Shown here: positions 6,669-13,649 of the stretch, in pieces
Layout: every line of letters starts with the position of its first letter
How positions within the stretch are numbered: the stretch's first letter is position 1
Source of the DNA: Myxococcus sp. RHSTA-1-4
GTDB lineage: Bacteria; Myxococcota; Myxococcia; Myxococcales; Myxococcaceae
DNA: 36,019 bases
Reading direction: 5' to 3'
NCBI RefSeq assembly: GCF_020037125.1
Contig: NZ_JAIQDG010000062.1
Span: 1 to 36,019 of the forward strand
Position numbers and translations under genes: made by a program
Notes under the pieces: generated by a model
Seen by the model: only the letters and a program-made list of their open reading frames with translations
Told to the model about the DNA's origin: nothing
Database searches by the model: none

Positions 6669-6854
6669 ATGGCCAAGCTCTCCAAGATTGCCCAGGCAAA
6701 GCGCAAGCCGAAGTTCGCCGTGCGCCAGTACAACCGCTGCCCGCTGTGCGGCCGGCCGCGCGCGTTCCTCCGCAAGTTCAAGATGTGCCGCATCTGCCTG
6801 CGCAACCGCGCCCTGCGCGGTGAGATCACCGGCGTCACCAAGTCGTCCTGGTAG
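6669..6854 (+). CDS. rpsN: 30S ribosomal protein S14, zinc-binding form
   Basis: S14 sits in the 30S head near the decoding region. The 61-residue product is the short type Z form with CPLC (residues 24-27) and CRIC (40-43) as a four-cysteine zinc knuckle, followed by the RNRALRGEITGVTKSSW ending typical of the form. The long zinc-free form has about 100 residues. CAAGGA precedes ATG 6669. It follows rplE by 25 bases. Confidence 0.97.
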   Translation: MAKLSKIAQAKRKPKFAVRQYNRCPLCGRPRAFLRKFKMCRICLRNRALRGEITGVTKSSW

Positions 6855-6863
6855 CCGGAAGGG

Positions 6864-6904
6864 CAGGGCGCCTGGCGGGCCCGTGAGGGCAGGCTGGCGC
6901 CCTG
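6864..6904 (+). promoter_or_regulatory. Long hairpin with internal GTGA cap, after rpsN
   Basis: CAGGGCGCC (6864-6872) pairs perfectly with GGCGCCCTG (6896-6904). Within the loop GCCC (6879-6882) pairs with GGGC (6887-6890) around GTGA (6883-6886). This 12-base cap is identical to the top of the hairpin before rplP (3849-3860). There is an internal loop between the two stems. Confidence 0.55.
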
Positions 6905-7004
6905 GGCGTGCTCCGGGAGGAGCCCGCGAAAGCAGTTCCGCTGTACGAAGTGGCAGCCACCGCGAACCCCCGGGATGGGCCCGGCAGGCGCGGCGGTTGC
7001 GAAC

Positions 7005-7030
7005 GCGGGGCGCCCGTGAAGGGGCCCCGC
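7005..7030 (+). promoter_or_regulatory. Bulged GTGAA-loop hairpin immediately before the rpsH ribosome binding site
   Basis: GCGGGGC (7005-7011) pairs with GCCCCGC (7024-7030). One base (7012) bulges on the 5' side, and CCC (7013-7015) pairs with GGG (7021-7023) around GTGAA. The stem ends three bases before GGAAGGT (7034-7040), the rpsH Shine-Dalgarno. Layout matches the hairpins at 3841 and 5010. A role in rpsH translation is inferred only from position. Confidence 0.55.
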
Positions 7031-7045
7031 CTTGGAAGGTACTCC

Positions 7046-7444
7046 ATGCCGGTCAATGATCCCGTCGGCGACATGCTGACCCGCCTGCGCAACGCGTCGC
7101 GTGCGCGGCACGACAAGGTCGTCATCCCCCACTCGAAGCTCAAGCTCGAGATCATCAAGGTCCTCAAGGACGAGGGCTACATCGGCGACTTCACGGTGCA
7201 CGAGGTCAAGCCGCAGAACGAGATCACGGTCCAGATGAAGTACGGACCGGACCGCGCCCCGGCCATCACCGGCATCCGCCGCGTGTCCAAGCCGGGCCTG
7301 CGCCGCTACGTGTCGTCGCGCGAGATTCCGCAGGTGCTGGGTGGCCTGGGCATCTCCGTCCTTTCCACCTCGCGCGGCATCATGGTGGACTCCGAGGCCC
7401 GCAAGCAGAAGGTGGGCGGCGAGCTGCTCTGCACCGTCTACTAG
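7046..7444 (+). CDS. rpsH: 30S ribosomal protein S8
   Basis: S8 is a primary 16S rRNA-binding protein and, in E. coli, the translational repressor of the spc operon. The 132-residue product begins MPVNDPVGDMLTRLRNA and contains the ISVLSTSRGIM and C-terminal GGELLCTVY signature region. An upstream in-frame start at 6908 would add a 46-residue Arg/Gly-rich leader that overlaps both hairpins. ATG 7046 with GGAAGGT five bases upstream is clearly the right start. The 191-base gap before it is the longest in the spc set. Confidence 0.97.
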   Translation: MPVNDPVGDMLTRLRNASRARHDKVVIPHSKLKLEIIKVLKDEGYIGDFTVHEVKPQNEITVQMKYGPDRAPAITGIRRVSKPGLRRYVSSREIPQVLGGLGISVLSTSRGIMVDSEARKQKVGGELLCTVY

Positions 7445-7460
7445 CCAGCCGCCCAGGCGT

Positions 7461-7481
7461 GGCGCTCCGCGAGGAAGCGCC
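7461..7481 (+). promoter_or_regulatory. GCGA-tetraloop hairpin before rplF
   Basis: GGCGCT (7461-7466) pairs with AGCGCC (7476-7481). CC (7467-7468) pairs with GG (7473-7474) around GCGA, another GNRA loop, leaving A7475 bulged on the 3' side. It lies 17 bases before the rplF Shine-Dalgarno and has no T-run. Smaller than the GTGA set. Confidence 0.4.
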
Positions 7482-7508
7482 CCCCGGGCAGACAGGACCG
7501 AGGCAACC

Positions 7509-8075
7509 ATGAGTCGGATTGGAAAACTGGCAATCAAGCTCGGCGACAAGACGAAGGCCGTCGTCGCCGGCCAGCAGGTGAACTTCGAGGGCCCCAAGGG
7601 CAAGCTGTCCGTGAAGCTGCCCGCTCACGTCAAGGTGGAGGTCAAGGAAGGGCAGATCACCGTGCAGCGCGCGGATGACTCGCGCGAGGCGCGCAGCCTG
7701 CACGGCCTGACCCGCACCATCCTCGCAAACGCCGCCAAGGGCGTGTCCACGGGCTTCGAGAAGAAGCTGGACATCCGCGGCGTCGGTTTCCGCGCCGAGG
7801 TGAAGGGCAAGGCCATCCACTTCGCGCTGGGCTACTCCCACCCGGTGGTGTTCAACCTGCCGGAGGGCGTGACGGCCGAGGTGGACAAGGCGTCCCGTAC
7901 CGAGGACAGCCTGCCCACGCTGGGTCTGACGCTCCGCTCTGCGGACAAGGAAGTGCTGGGTGCCACGGCGGTGAACATCCGCTCGCTGCGCCCGCCCGAG
8001 CCCTACAAGGGCAAGGGCATCAAGTACTCCGAGGAGCGCATCCGCCGTAAGGAGGGCAAGACCGGTACGACCTAG
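7509..8075 (+). CDS. rplF: 50S ribosomal protein L6
   Basis: L6 lies near the factor-binding region of the large subunit. The 188-residue product starts MSRIGKLAIKL. It includes the two tandem repeats of the family, the GVGFRAEVKGKAIHFALGYSH segment around residues 95-115, and the RPPEPYKGKGIKY motif near residue 160. It is slightly longer than E. coli L6 (177). CGAGG (7499-7503) is five bases upstream of ATG 7509. An upstream in-frame ATG overlapping rpsH is rejected as it lacks family homology. Confidence 0.97.
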   Translation: MSRIGKLAIKLGDKTKAVVAGQQVNFEGPKGKLSVKLPAHVKVEVKEGQITVQRADDSREARSLHGLTRTILANAAKGVSTGFEKKLDIRGVGFRAEVKGKAIHFALGYSHPVVFNLPEGVTAEVDKASRTEDSLPTLGLTLRSADKEVLGATAVNIRSLRPPEPYKGKGIKYSEERIRRKEGKTGTT

Positions 8076-8105
8076 TCGTCCCGGCTGTCCTGAGTGTTCC
8101 AAACC

Positions 8106-8166
8106 CCGCCGGGCCCTGGGGGCCTGGCGGCATCATCCGGCGGCGGAAGGCCGCATCGCCGCCGGA
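8106..8166 (+). promoter_or_regulatory. Two hairpins between rplF and rplR
   Basis: The stronger pairs TCCGGCGGCG (8136-8145) with CGCCGCCGGA (8157-8166): ten perfect pairs with an 11-base loop, ending six bases before the rplR Shine-Dalgarno region. An upstream one pairs CCGCC (8106-8110) with GGCGG (8126-8130), with GGCC/GGCC inside. No T-run follows either. Confidence 0.5.
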
Positions 8167-8183
8167 CGGAAAAGGAAGCAGCC

Positions 8184-8540
8184 ATGGCTACGAAGATCGA
8201 TCAGCGCCTCAAGAGGAAGAACCGCATCCGCAAGAAGCTGTCGGGAACGACGGAGCGGCCGCGGCTCACCGTGTACAAGAGCCTCAAGCACATCTACGCG
8301 CAGGTGGTGGACGACTCCACGGGCCGCACGCTCGCGTTTGCCTCGTCGCTGTCCAAGGACCTGAAGGGCCAGGACGAGGGCGACAAGAAGGCGGACGCGA
8401 AGCGGGTTGGCACCCTGATTGCGCAGAAGTGCAAGGCCGCCAACGTCGAGGCGGTGGTGTTCGACCGCAACGGCTTCCCCTATCACGGGCGCATCGCCGC
8501 CGTGGCCGACGCCGCGCGCGAGGCCGGGCTGAAGTTCTAA
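8184..8540 (+). CDS. rplR: 50S ribosomal protein L18
   Basis: L18 binds 5S rRNA with L5 and forms the central protuberance. The 118-residue product begins MATKIDQRLKRKNRIRKKL. It contains TERPRLTVYKSLKHIYAQVVDD and the C-terminal VVFDRNGFPYHGRIAAVADAAREAGLKF, the expected family end. ATG 8184 has AAAGGAAG upstream; an earlier in-frame ATG at 8094 would translate through the hairpins and is rejected. rpsE follows after 16 bases. Confidence 0.97.
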   Translation: MATKIDQRLKRKNRIRKKLSGTTERPRLTVYKSLKHIYAQVVDDSTGRTLAFASSLSKDLKGQDEGDKKADAKRVGTLIAQKCKAANVEAVVFDRNGFPYHGRIAAVADAAREAGLKF

Positions 8541-8556
8541 GAAAGGAATCCCCCAA

Positions 8557-9078
8557 GTGGCAACTCCGATCAATCCGAACGATCTGGACCTCACCGACCG
8601 CGTGGTGAACATCAACCGCGTGGCGAAGGTCGTGAAGGGCGGCCGTCGCTTCTCGTTCGCCGCCCTCGTGGTGGTGGGGGACGGCGCCGGACACGTGGGC
8701 GTCGGCCTGGGCAAGGCCAACGAGGTCCCCGAGGCCATCCGCAAGGGTGGCGAGAACGCGAAGAAGAACCTGTTCCGGGTTCCGCTGATGGGTCACACCA
8801 TTCCGCACGAGGTGCTCGGGCACTTCGGCGCCGGTTGGGTGCTCCTGAAGCCGGCCAGCCAGGGTACGGGCGTCATCGCCGGCGGCGCGGTCCGCGCGGT
8901 GCTGGAGGCGGCGGGCATCCGCAACATCCTGACCAAGAGCCAGGGTTCGCGGAATCCGCACAACGTGCTGAAGGCCACGGTGGCGGGCCTGAAGATGCTG
9001 CGCAGCGCGGAGCAGGTCTCCCGTCTGCGGGGCAAGGACGTCGAGGCGACGAAGCTCGCCGGCGAGCAGAGGACCTAA
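8557..9078 (+). CDS. rpsE: 30S ribosomal protein S5
   Basis: S5 is at the mRNA entry site and contributes to decoding fidelity. The 173-residue product starts at GTG 8557 with AAAGGA (8542-8547) nine bases upstream. It shows the S5 N-terminal dsRNA-binding-like domain (DRVVNINRVAKVVKGGRRFSF) and the C-terminal domain with PASQGTGVIAGGAVRAVLE and GSRNPHNVLKA. Length is normal. It ends only two bases before the rpmD start, suggesting coupled translation. Confidence 0.97.
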   Translation: MATPINPNDLDLTDRVVNINRVAKVVKGGRRFSFAALVVVGDGAGHVGVGLGKANEVPEAIRKGGENAKKNLFRVPLMGHTIPHEVLGHFGAGWVLLKPASQGTGVIAGGAVRAVLEAAGIRNILTKSQGSRNPHNVLKATVAGLKMLRSAEQVSRLRGKDVEATKLAGEQRT

Positions 9079-9080
9079 AC

Positions 9081-9350
9081 ATGGCGCTCAAGGTCAAGCT
9101 GGTGAAGAGCTTCGCGGGTGCGTCCGGTGAGATGCTGGACACCATCCGCGGGCTGGGCCTGAAGAAGTTCGGTGAGGAGCGGCTCCTGAAGGACACCCCG
9201 GCCGTTCGTGGCATGGTGTTCAAGGTGAAGCACCTGGTCAGCTCGGAGACGGTTTCCGGCGACGCTCCGGCGCCCGCGCGCCGCAAGCCGCGCAAGATCG
9301 CTCTGAAGGAGCGCGCGCGCGCGTACCAGGCCAAGCAGGGCAAGGCCTGA
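9081..9350 (+). CDS. rpmD: 50S ribosomal protein L30 with basic C-terminal tail
   Basis: L30 is a small large-subunit protein of about 60 residues in most bacteria. Residues 1-58 match: MALKVKLVKSFAGAS, then DTIRGLGLKKFGEERLL and GMVFKVKHLV. A further stretch of about 30 residues (SGDAPAPARRKPRKIALKE and onward) is extra and strongly basic. AGAGGA (9068-9073) inside the end of rpsE is the ribosome binding site. It sits between rpsE and rplO as usual. Confidence 0.95.
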   Translation: MALKVKLVKSFAGASGEMLDTIRGLGLKKFGEERLLKDTPAVRGMVFKVKHLVSSETVSGDAPAPARRKPRKIALKERARAYQAKQGKA

Positions 9351-9363
9351 GAGGACTGAGACG

Positions 9364-9891
9364 ATGAGCACTCTGCACGATCTGAAGCGTCCGTCGCGCT
9401 CGTGGCACCGCAAGAAGCGCGTGGGCCGCGGCCAGGGCAGCGGTCTGGGCAAGACGGCCGGCCGCGGTGGCAAGGGCCAGAAGGCTCGCACCGGCAACAT
9501 GCGGTTCGAGGGCTTCGAGGGTGGCCAGAGCCCCCTGCAGCGCCGGCTCCCGAAGTTCGGCTTCAACTCGCCCAACCGCACGGTGTACGCGGTGGTGAAC
9601 CTGGCGGACGTCGAGCAGCACTTCGACGCGGGCGCCACGGTGGACGAGGCCGCGCTGAAGCAGGTGGGCCTGGTGAAGGGCCGCTATGACGGCGTGAAGC
9701 TGCTGGCCCAGGGCGGGCTGACCAAGAAGGTCACCGTCCGCGTGAACAAGGCCTCCGAGGCGGCGAAGTCGGCCGTCCAGCAGGCGGGCGGCGCGGTGGA
9801 AGAGCTGCCGCTGATGGCCCACAAGCCGGAGTCGGCCGCCAAGGCCCACGCCGGCAAGGGCGTCAAGGCCCCCCGGCAGCCCAAGGCCTGA
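9364..9891 (+). CDS. rplO: 50S ribosomal protein L15
   Basis: L15 is a late-assembly large-subunit protein. The 175-residue product begins MSTLHDLKRPSRSWHRKKRVGRGQGSGLGKTAGRG-like Gly/Arg-rich sequence that threads into rRNA. The globular C-terminal domain ends VEELPLMAHKPE. It is longer than the family norm (about 145) through a basic C-terminal tail. GAGAGGA just after the rpmD stop is the ribosome binding site. A strong hairpin with a T-rich tail follows the stop codon. Confidence 0.96.
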   Translation: MSTLHDLKRPSRSWHRKKRVGRGQGSGLGKTAGRGGKGQKARTGNMRFEGFEGGQSPLQRRLPKFGFNSPNRTVYAVVNLADVEQHFDAGATVDEAALKQVGLVKGRYDGVKLLAQGGLTKKVTVRVNKASEAAKSAVQQAGGAVEELPLMAHKPESAAKAHAGKGVKAPRQPKA

Positions 9892-9899
9892 GCGTGTCT

Positions 9900-9941
9900 G
9901 GCGCGCATCACTTCCGGTGGTGCGCGCCGTTCTGCTTGTGT
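9900..9941 (+). terminator. Terminator-like hairpin between rplO and secY
   Basis: GGCGCGCATCAC (9900-9911) pairs with GTGGTGCGCGCC (9917-9928): 12 pairs with one G-T wobble around a five-base loop. The following GTTCTGCTTGTGT is T-rich but interrupted. It could act as an attenuator that lowers secY relative to ribosomal proteins, or as a processing or 3'-end stabilising stem. No secY promoter is obvious, so complete termination seems unlikely. Confidence 0.5.
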
Positions 9942-10024
9942 AGGCTTCTGCGCCCCTTTCCCGTCCGTGGAACAGGGGCGTTTTGTCGTCCTGGAAGAAC
10001 CCTCACGAAGAGGATGGCTACCCC

Positions 10025-11371
10025 GTGGCTCTGAACGCCTTCGCCAACGTCTTCCGTATCGCGGAGCTGCGCAGCCGGCTTGCGTATACGCTCCTGCTTC
10101 TCGCCGTCTATCGCATCGGCATCTTCATCAACACCCCCGGCGTGGACCGGGCGGCGATGAACGCGTTCATGGACGCCCAGAAGCAATCGGGTGGCCTCGT
10201 GTCGCTGTTCAACCTCTTCTCCGGCGGCGCGCTGGAGCAGATGTCCATCTTCGGTCTGGGCATCATGCCGTACGTCAGCGCCTCCATCATCATGCAGCTG
10301 CTGGCGGTGGTGGTGCCCAGCCTGGAGCGGCTGCAGAAGGAGGGCGCCGGCGGGCGGCAGAAGATCAACCAGTACACCCGCTACGGCACCATCGTCCTCT
10401 CCGTCGTCCAGGGCATCGGCATCTCCCGGTGGCTGGCGTCGCTGGGCCGCTCGGACGGCGGGCAGAGCGGGTTCAACCAGGTGGTCGTCCCGGACGACTC
10501 CGTCTGGTTCACCTTCATGACGGTCATCAGCCTGACGGCGGGCACGGCCTTCATCATGTGGCTGGGTGAGCGCATCACCGAGCGCGGCATCGGCAACGGC
10601 ATCTCGCTCATCATCTTCGCGGGCATCGTCGCCGGCGTGCTCCCGGGCGCCAAGACGCTGCTGGACCTGACGCGGCAGGAGGTCATCGCGGTGGCCGAGG
10701 TCCTGGCGCTGCTGGTGTTCATGCTGCTCATCATCGGCGTGGTCGTCTATGTGGAGCGCGGCATGCGGCGCATCCCCATCCAGTACGCCAAGCGCATGGC
10801 GGGGCGGCGGATGTTCGCGGGCCAGGCCACCTACTTCCCGATGAAGGTGAACACCTCGGGCGTGATTCCGCCCATCTTCGCGGGCGCGGTGCTGTCCTTC
10901 CCGACCACGCTGGGCACGTGGTTCCCGTTCCTCCAGGACTTCCAGCGCGCCCTCGAGGGCAACCTGTGGGTCTACAACGGGCTCTTCGTCCTCCTGGTCA
11001 TCTTCTTCGCCTACTTCTACACGGCGCTGACCTTCCGCCCGGATGACGTCGCGGACAACATCAAGAAGCAGGGTGGCTACATCCCCGGCATCCGTCCGGG
11101 CCGCCAGACGGCGGAGTTCATCGAGCGCGTGCTCAACCGGCTCACCTTTGGCGGCGCAATCTATCTGGCCGTCATCTGCGTGATTCCGTCCGTCATCACC
11201 GGCCTGCTGGGGGTGCGGTTCACCTTCGGCGGCACGGCGCTGCTCATCGTGGTGGGCGTGGCGCTGGACACGGTGCAGCAGATCGAGGGCCATCTCATCA
11301 GCCGCAACTACGAGGGCTTCGCCGGTCCCCGCGGTCCGCGCATCCGCGGCCGGGTGCGCGTGGCGGCCTGA
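10025..11371 (+). CDS. secY: Protein translocase subunit SecY
   Basis: SecY is the channel subunit of the SecYEG translocon in the inner membrane. From GTG 10025 the product has 448 residues, starting MALNAFANVFRIAELRSRL. Ten hydrophobic helices are visible. The cytosolic C4-C5 region includes RRIPIQYAKR, and C5 contains the RPDDVADNIKKQGGYIPGIRPG block. The gene could be opened at TTG 9983, adding 14 polar residues. GTG 10025 is preferred because AAGAGGA lies about 11 bases upstream and the start then matches the family. secY within spc before adk is canonical. Confidence 0.95.
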   Translation: MALNAFANVFRIAELRSRLAYTLLLLAVYRIGIFINTPGVDRAAMNAFMDAQKQSGGLVSLFNLFSGGALEQMSIFGLGIMPYVSASIIMQLLAVVVPSLERLQKEGAGGRQKINQYTRYGTIVLSVVQGIGISRWLASLGRSDGGQSGFNQVVVPDDSVWFTFMTVISLTAGTAFIMWLGERITERGIGNGISLIIFAGIVAGVLPGAKTLLDLTRQEVIAVAEVLALLVFMLLIIGVVVYVERGMRRIPIQYAKRMAGRRMFAGQATYFPMKVNTSGVIPPIFAGAVLSFPTTLGTWFPFLQDFQRALEGNLWVYNGLFVLLVIFFAYFYTALTFRPDDVADNIKKQGGYIPGIRPGRQTAEFIERVLNRLTFGGAIYLAVICVIPSVITGLLGVRFTFGGTALLIVVGVALDTVQQIEGHLISRNYEGFAGPRGPRIRGRVRVAA

Positions 11372-11391
11372 GTCACGGCGGGTGAGTTCCG

Positions 11392-11430
11392 GGCGCCTCT
11401 CCCCGTCGTGGGGAGGGGCGCCTCGTATTT
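11392..11430 (+). terminator. Terminator-like hairpin between secY and adk
   Basis: GGCGCCTCTCCCC (11392-11404) pairs with GGGGAGGGGCGCC (11410-11422): 13 pairs with one G-T wobble around GTCGT. TCGTATTT follows, a short T-rich tail. The gap to adk is 162 bases. Attenuation or partial termination at the secY-adk boundary is likely from structure but unproven. Confidence 0.5.
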
Positions 11431-11533
11431 CCAGGGCAATGTCGTTCAAGGGTTTTCGGTGGTGCACAAGGGGGGCGCTCGGGGGTTTGTGGCCGATGAC
11501 TTCCGTGCCTTCCTTCGGAGCTGAGAGGAGCAC

Positions 11534-12181
11534 ATGAACCTGATCCTGTTGGGGCCGCCGAACGCGGGGAAGGGCACCCAGGCGAAGAAGCTGTACGCGG
11601 ACTTCCACATCCCGCAGATCTCCACCGGTGACATCCTCCGCAAGGCGGTGGCGGACGGAACGGAGCTGGGGAAGGTCGCGGGTCCGCTGATGGCCGCGGG
11701 GCAGTATGTGCCCGACGACGTCGTCATCGGCATCGTGGAGGAGCGCCTGAAGCAGGCGGACGTGGCCAGGGGCTTCGTGCTGGATGGCTTCCCGCGGACG
11801 CCCGGCCAGGCCGAGGCGCTGGACCGGATGCTGGCGCGGCTGGGGAAGCAGCTCGACGCCGTCATCTCCCTGGAGGTTCCGCACGCCAAACTGGTGGAGC
11901 GCGGCTCGGGCCGGCGCGTGTGCCCCAATGACGGCAGCGTCTACCACGTGTACCAGAGCCCCCCGAAGCGGGCGGGCTACTGCGACAAGTGCAACGCGGG
12001 GCTCGTCCAGCGGCCGGATGACATGCCGGACGTCATCGAGAAGCGCCTGCAGAAGTACGACGCGGAGACGGCGCCCCTGAAGGCGTTCTACGCGAAGAAG
12101 GGCGTGCTCAAGAGCGTGGACGGTGTGGGCTCTCCCGAGGGCATCTACGAGGAGATCAAGGCCGCCGCCGGCAAGGGCTGA
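11534..12181 (+). CDS. adk: Adenylate kinase, long zinc-LID type
   Basis: The enzyme interconverts 2 ADP with ATP and AMP, setting the cellular adenylate balance. The 215-residue product has the P-loop GPPNAGKGTQ (residues 7-16), the AMP-binding DGFPRTPGQAEALD region (84-97) and a long LID domain (about 126-163). The LID keeps C130, C150 and C153 of the usual four zinc cysteines, but position 133 is Asp (CPND). The P-loop has Asn where Gly is typical. GAGAGGAG precedes ATG 11534. Its place between secY and map is canonical. Confidence 0.96.
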   Translation: MNLILLGPPNAGKGTQAKKLYADFHIPQISTGDILRKAVADGTELGKVAGPLMAAGQYVPDDVVIGIVEERLKQADVARGFVLDGFPRTPGQAEALDRMLARLGKQLDAVISLEVPHAKLVERGSGRRVCPNDGSVYHVYQSPPKRAGYCDKCNAGLVQRPDDMPDVIEKRLQKYDAETAPLKAFYAKKGVLKSVDGVGSPEGIYEEIKAAAGKG

Positions 12182-12207
12182 GCGGAGGGCGGGCAGGCGG
12201 GCGGGGA

Positions 12208-12228
12208 GGGGGCGCTTGCGGTGCCCCC
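12208..12228 (+). promoter_or_regulatory. Hairpin between adk and map
   Basis: GGGGGCGC (12208-12215) pairs with GTGCCCCC (12221-12228) around TTGCG, eight pairs with one wobble. No T-run follows. It lies in the 95-base gap before map, which has no clear Shine-Dalgarno. Confidence 0.4.
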
Positions 12229-12276
12229 GGCCACTGGCCACCCGTTCTGCTGGGCCCGCGGTGGCCCGGGGTACCC

Positions 12277-13032
12277 ATGAGCGTGGAGATCAAGAGCCAG
12301 GACGAGATCGCCCTCATGCGCCAGGCAGGGCGCATCGTGTGCGAGGTCCTGGACGCGCTCGAGCAGGCCGTGGTGCCCGGTGTCACCACCTGGGAGCTGG
12401 ATGCCCTGGCGGCGAAGCTCACCGCCGAGAAGGGCGCGAAGCCGGCCTTCAAGGGGTACCTCGGGTTTCCCTGCGTGCTGTGTGCCTCCGTCAACGAGGA
12501 GGTGGTGCACGGCATCCCCAGCAAGCGGAAGAAGCTGGCCGAGGGCGACCTGATGAAGCTCGACTTCGGCGTCGTGTACCGGGGATGGTACGGGGACTCG
12601 GCGAGGACGGTGCCGGTGGGGAAGGTGAGCCCGGAGGCCCGGGCACTGGTGGAGGCGACGCGGGAATCGCTCCACAAGGCCATCCAGGCCATGCGGCCGG
12701 GCAACCGCATCGGGGATATCGGGTACGCGGTGCAGCGGCACGTGGAGGCCCGGGGATATTCGGTGGCCCGGGGGTTCACCGGGCATGGCATCGGCCGTAG
12801 GCTCCACGAGCAGCCGGAGGTGCCCAACCATGGCCAGGCGGGTTCGGGGATGAAGCTCCGCCCGGGCATGGTCCTGGCGGTCGAGCCGATGGTGAACCAG
12901 GGCACCGACGAGGTGGAACTCCTGGAGGATGAGTGGACGGCGGTGACGGCGGACGGCAAGCTGTCCGCCCACTTCGAGCACACCATCCTCATCACGGACC
13001 ACGGCCCGGAAGTGCTCACCCGGAGGGCTTGA
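12277..13032 (+). CDS. map: Methionine aminopeptidase, type I
   Basis: This metalloenzyme removes the initiator methionine from nascent proteins. The 251-residue product has the pita-bread fold signature with all five metal ligands: D96 (LDFG), D107 (GDSAR), H170 (TGHGIG), E203 (EPM) and E234 (FEHT). H79 matches the conserved substrate-binding histidine. Length is typical of short type Ia enzymes without a zinc-finger leader. The start ATG at 12277 gives the usual N-terminus, though no strong ribosome binding site is visible. It lies between adk and infA. Confidence 0.97.
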   Translation: MSVEIKSQDEIALMRQAGRIVCEVLDALEQAVVPGVTTWELDALAAKLTAEKGAKPAFKGYLGFPCVLCASVNEEVVHGIPSKRKKLAEGDLMKLDFGVVYRGWYGDSARTVPVGKVSPEARALVEATRESLHKAIQAMRPGNRIGDIGYAVQRHVEARGYSVARGFTGHGIGRRLHEQPEVPNHGQAGSGMKLRPGMVLAVEPMVNQGTDEVELLEDEWTAVTADGKLSAHFEHTILITDHGPEVLTRRA

Positions 13033-13101
13033 GGGTTGCCGGGACTGCGGGTGAAATAGTCAGGTGTTATGGGGGGTTGGTAGAAATCCGAGTTTTACTG
13101 T

Positions 13102-13146
13102 GCGCGGCGCTTGCCACTTGCGGACCAAAGTGCTATCCCGCCGCGC
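13102..13146 (+). promoter_or_regulatory. Candidate infA promoter enclosed by an inverted repeat
   Basis: TTGCCA (13111-13116) and TATCCC (13134-13139) are separated by 17 bases, and TGC precedes the second box as an extended -10. The whole is flanked by GCGCGGCG (13102-13109) and its perfect complement CGCCGCGC (13139-13146). It lies in the 152-base map-infA gap, where an internal promoter would be reasonable. The -10 match is only moderate, and the repeat might instead be an RNA hairpin. Confidence 0.4.
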
Positions 13147-13184
13147 TTCCAAGAGGTACGTGGTCCGGGAAGAGAGTCTGACGC

Positions 13185-13403
13185 TTGCCGAAGGATGATT
13201 CCATCGAAGTCGAGGGGACGGTGATGGAGCCCCTCCCGAACGCGATGTTCCGCGTGGTGCTGGACAACGGCCACAAGGTGCTCGCGCACATTTCGGGCAA
13301 GATGAGGATGCACTTCATCCGCATCCTCCCGGGTGACAAGGTGAAGGTCGAGCTGTCTCCCTACGACCTGACGCGCGGTCGGATCACGTACCGGGCGAAG
13401 TAG
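13185..13403 (+). CDS. infA: Translation initiation factor IF-1
   Basis: IF-1 binds the 30S A site and assists IF-2 and IF-3 in start selection. The 72-residue OB-fold protein begins MPKDDSIEVEGTV and contains NAMFRVVLDNGHKVLAHISGK and the RILPGDKVKVELSPYDL block, all diagnostic. The start is TTG 13185, the only start that gives the family N-terminus. GGAAGAGAG lies upstream. A small terminator-like element follows before rpmJ. Confidence 0.97.
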   Translation: MPKDDSIEVEGTVMEPLPNAMFRVVLDNGHKVLAHISGKMRMHFIRILPGDKVKVELSPYDLTRGRITYRAK

Positions 13404-13414
13404 AAGGGTAACCT

Positions 13415-13455
13415 CCCGCCGAGGGAATGGCGGGTGGCCCGCTGGGCTTTTCTTT
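13415..13455 (+). terminator. Hairpins plus T-run between infA and rpmJ
   Basis: CCCGCC (13415-13420) pairs with GGCGGG (13429-13434). GCCC (13437-13440) pairs with GGGC (13444-13447), immediately followed by TTTTCTTT (13448-13455), the best T-run in the ribosomal cluster. The last stem is only four pairs with a three-base loop, so strength is doubtful. It may be a weak attenuator. Confidence 0.4.
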
Positions 13456-13478
13456 AGCTGAGGAAGGAAGTTCGCTCC

Positions 13479-13595
13479 ATGAAGGTTCGGGCGTCCGTCA
13501 AGAAGATCTGCGACAAGTGCAAGGTTGTCCGTCGCAAGGGTATCGTTCGCGTCATCTGCGCGTCCAACCCGCGTCACAAGCAGCGCCAGGGCTAG
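13479..13595 (+). CDS. rpmJ: 50S ribosomal protein L36, zinc-binding form
   Basis: L36 is the smallest ribosomal protein and is usually needed for proper large-subunit structure. This 38-residue frame reads MKVRASVKKICDKCKVVRR then GIVRVICASNPRHKQRQG. C11, C14, C27 and H33 form the zinc site of the C+ type. AGGAAGGAAG (13461-13470) precedes ATG 13479. Position between infA and rpsM is canonical. Confidence 0.96.
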   Translation: MKVRASVKKICDKCKVVRRKGIVRVICASNPRHKQRQG

Positions 13596-13608
13596 CGGCC
13601 AGACGGCC

Positions 13609-13625
13609 GTTGGTTCCAGACCAAC
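13609..13625 (+). promoter_or_regulatory. Small hairpin before rpsM
   Basis: GTTGGT (13609-13614) pairs with ACCAAC (13620-13625) around TCCAG, six perfect pairs. It lies in the 54-base gap between rpmJ and rpsM. No T-run follows. Confidence 0.3.
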
Positions 13626-13649
13626 TCCACCTACGAAGGAAGACCGAAG

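Noticed and set aside
6908..7045. An N-terminal extension of S8 starting at 6908
   Set aside because: It would translate through two hairpins into Arg/Gly-rich sequence unlike S8. ATG 7046 has an excellent Shine-Dalgarno and the canonical N-terminus.
3841..8166. The spc-operon hairpins as ordinary intrinsic terminators
   Set aside because: None of the stems at 3841, 4604, 5010, 5833, 6864, 7005, 7461 or 8136 is followed by a T-run, and essential genes lie directly downstream without clear promoters.
9908..12241. A 777-codon open frame on the minus strand opposite secY and adk
   Set aside because: It is the mirror of real plus-strand genes in very GC-rich DNA, has His/Asp/Arg-rich low-complexity sequence, no known domain and no ribosome binding site.
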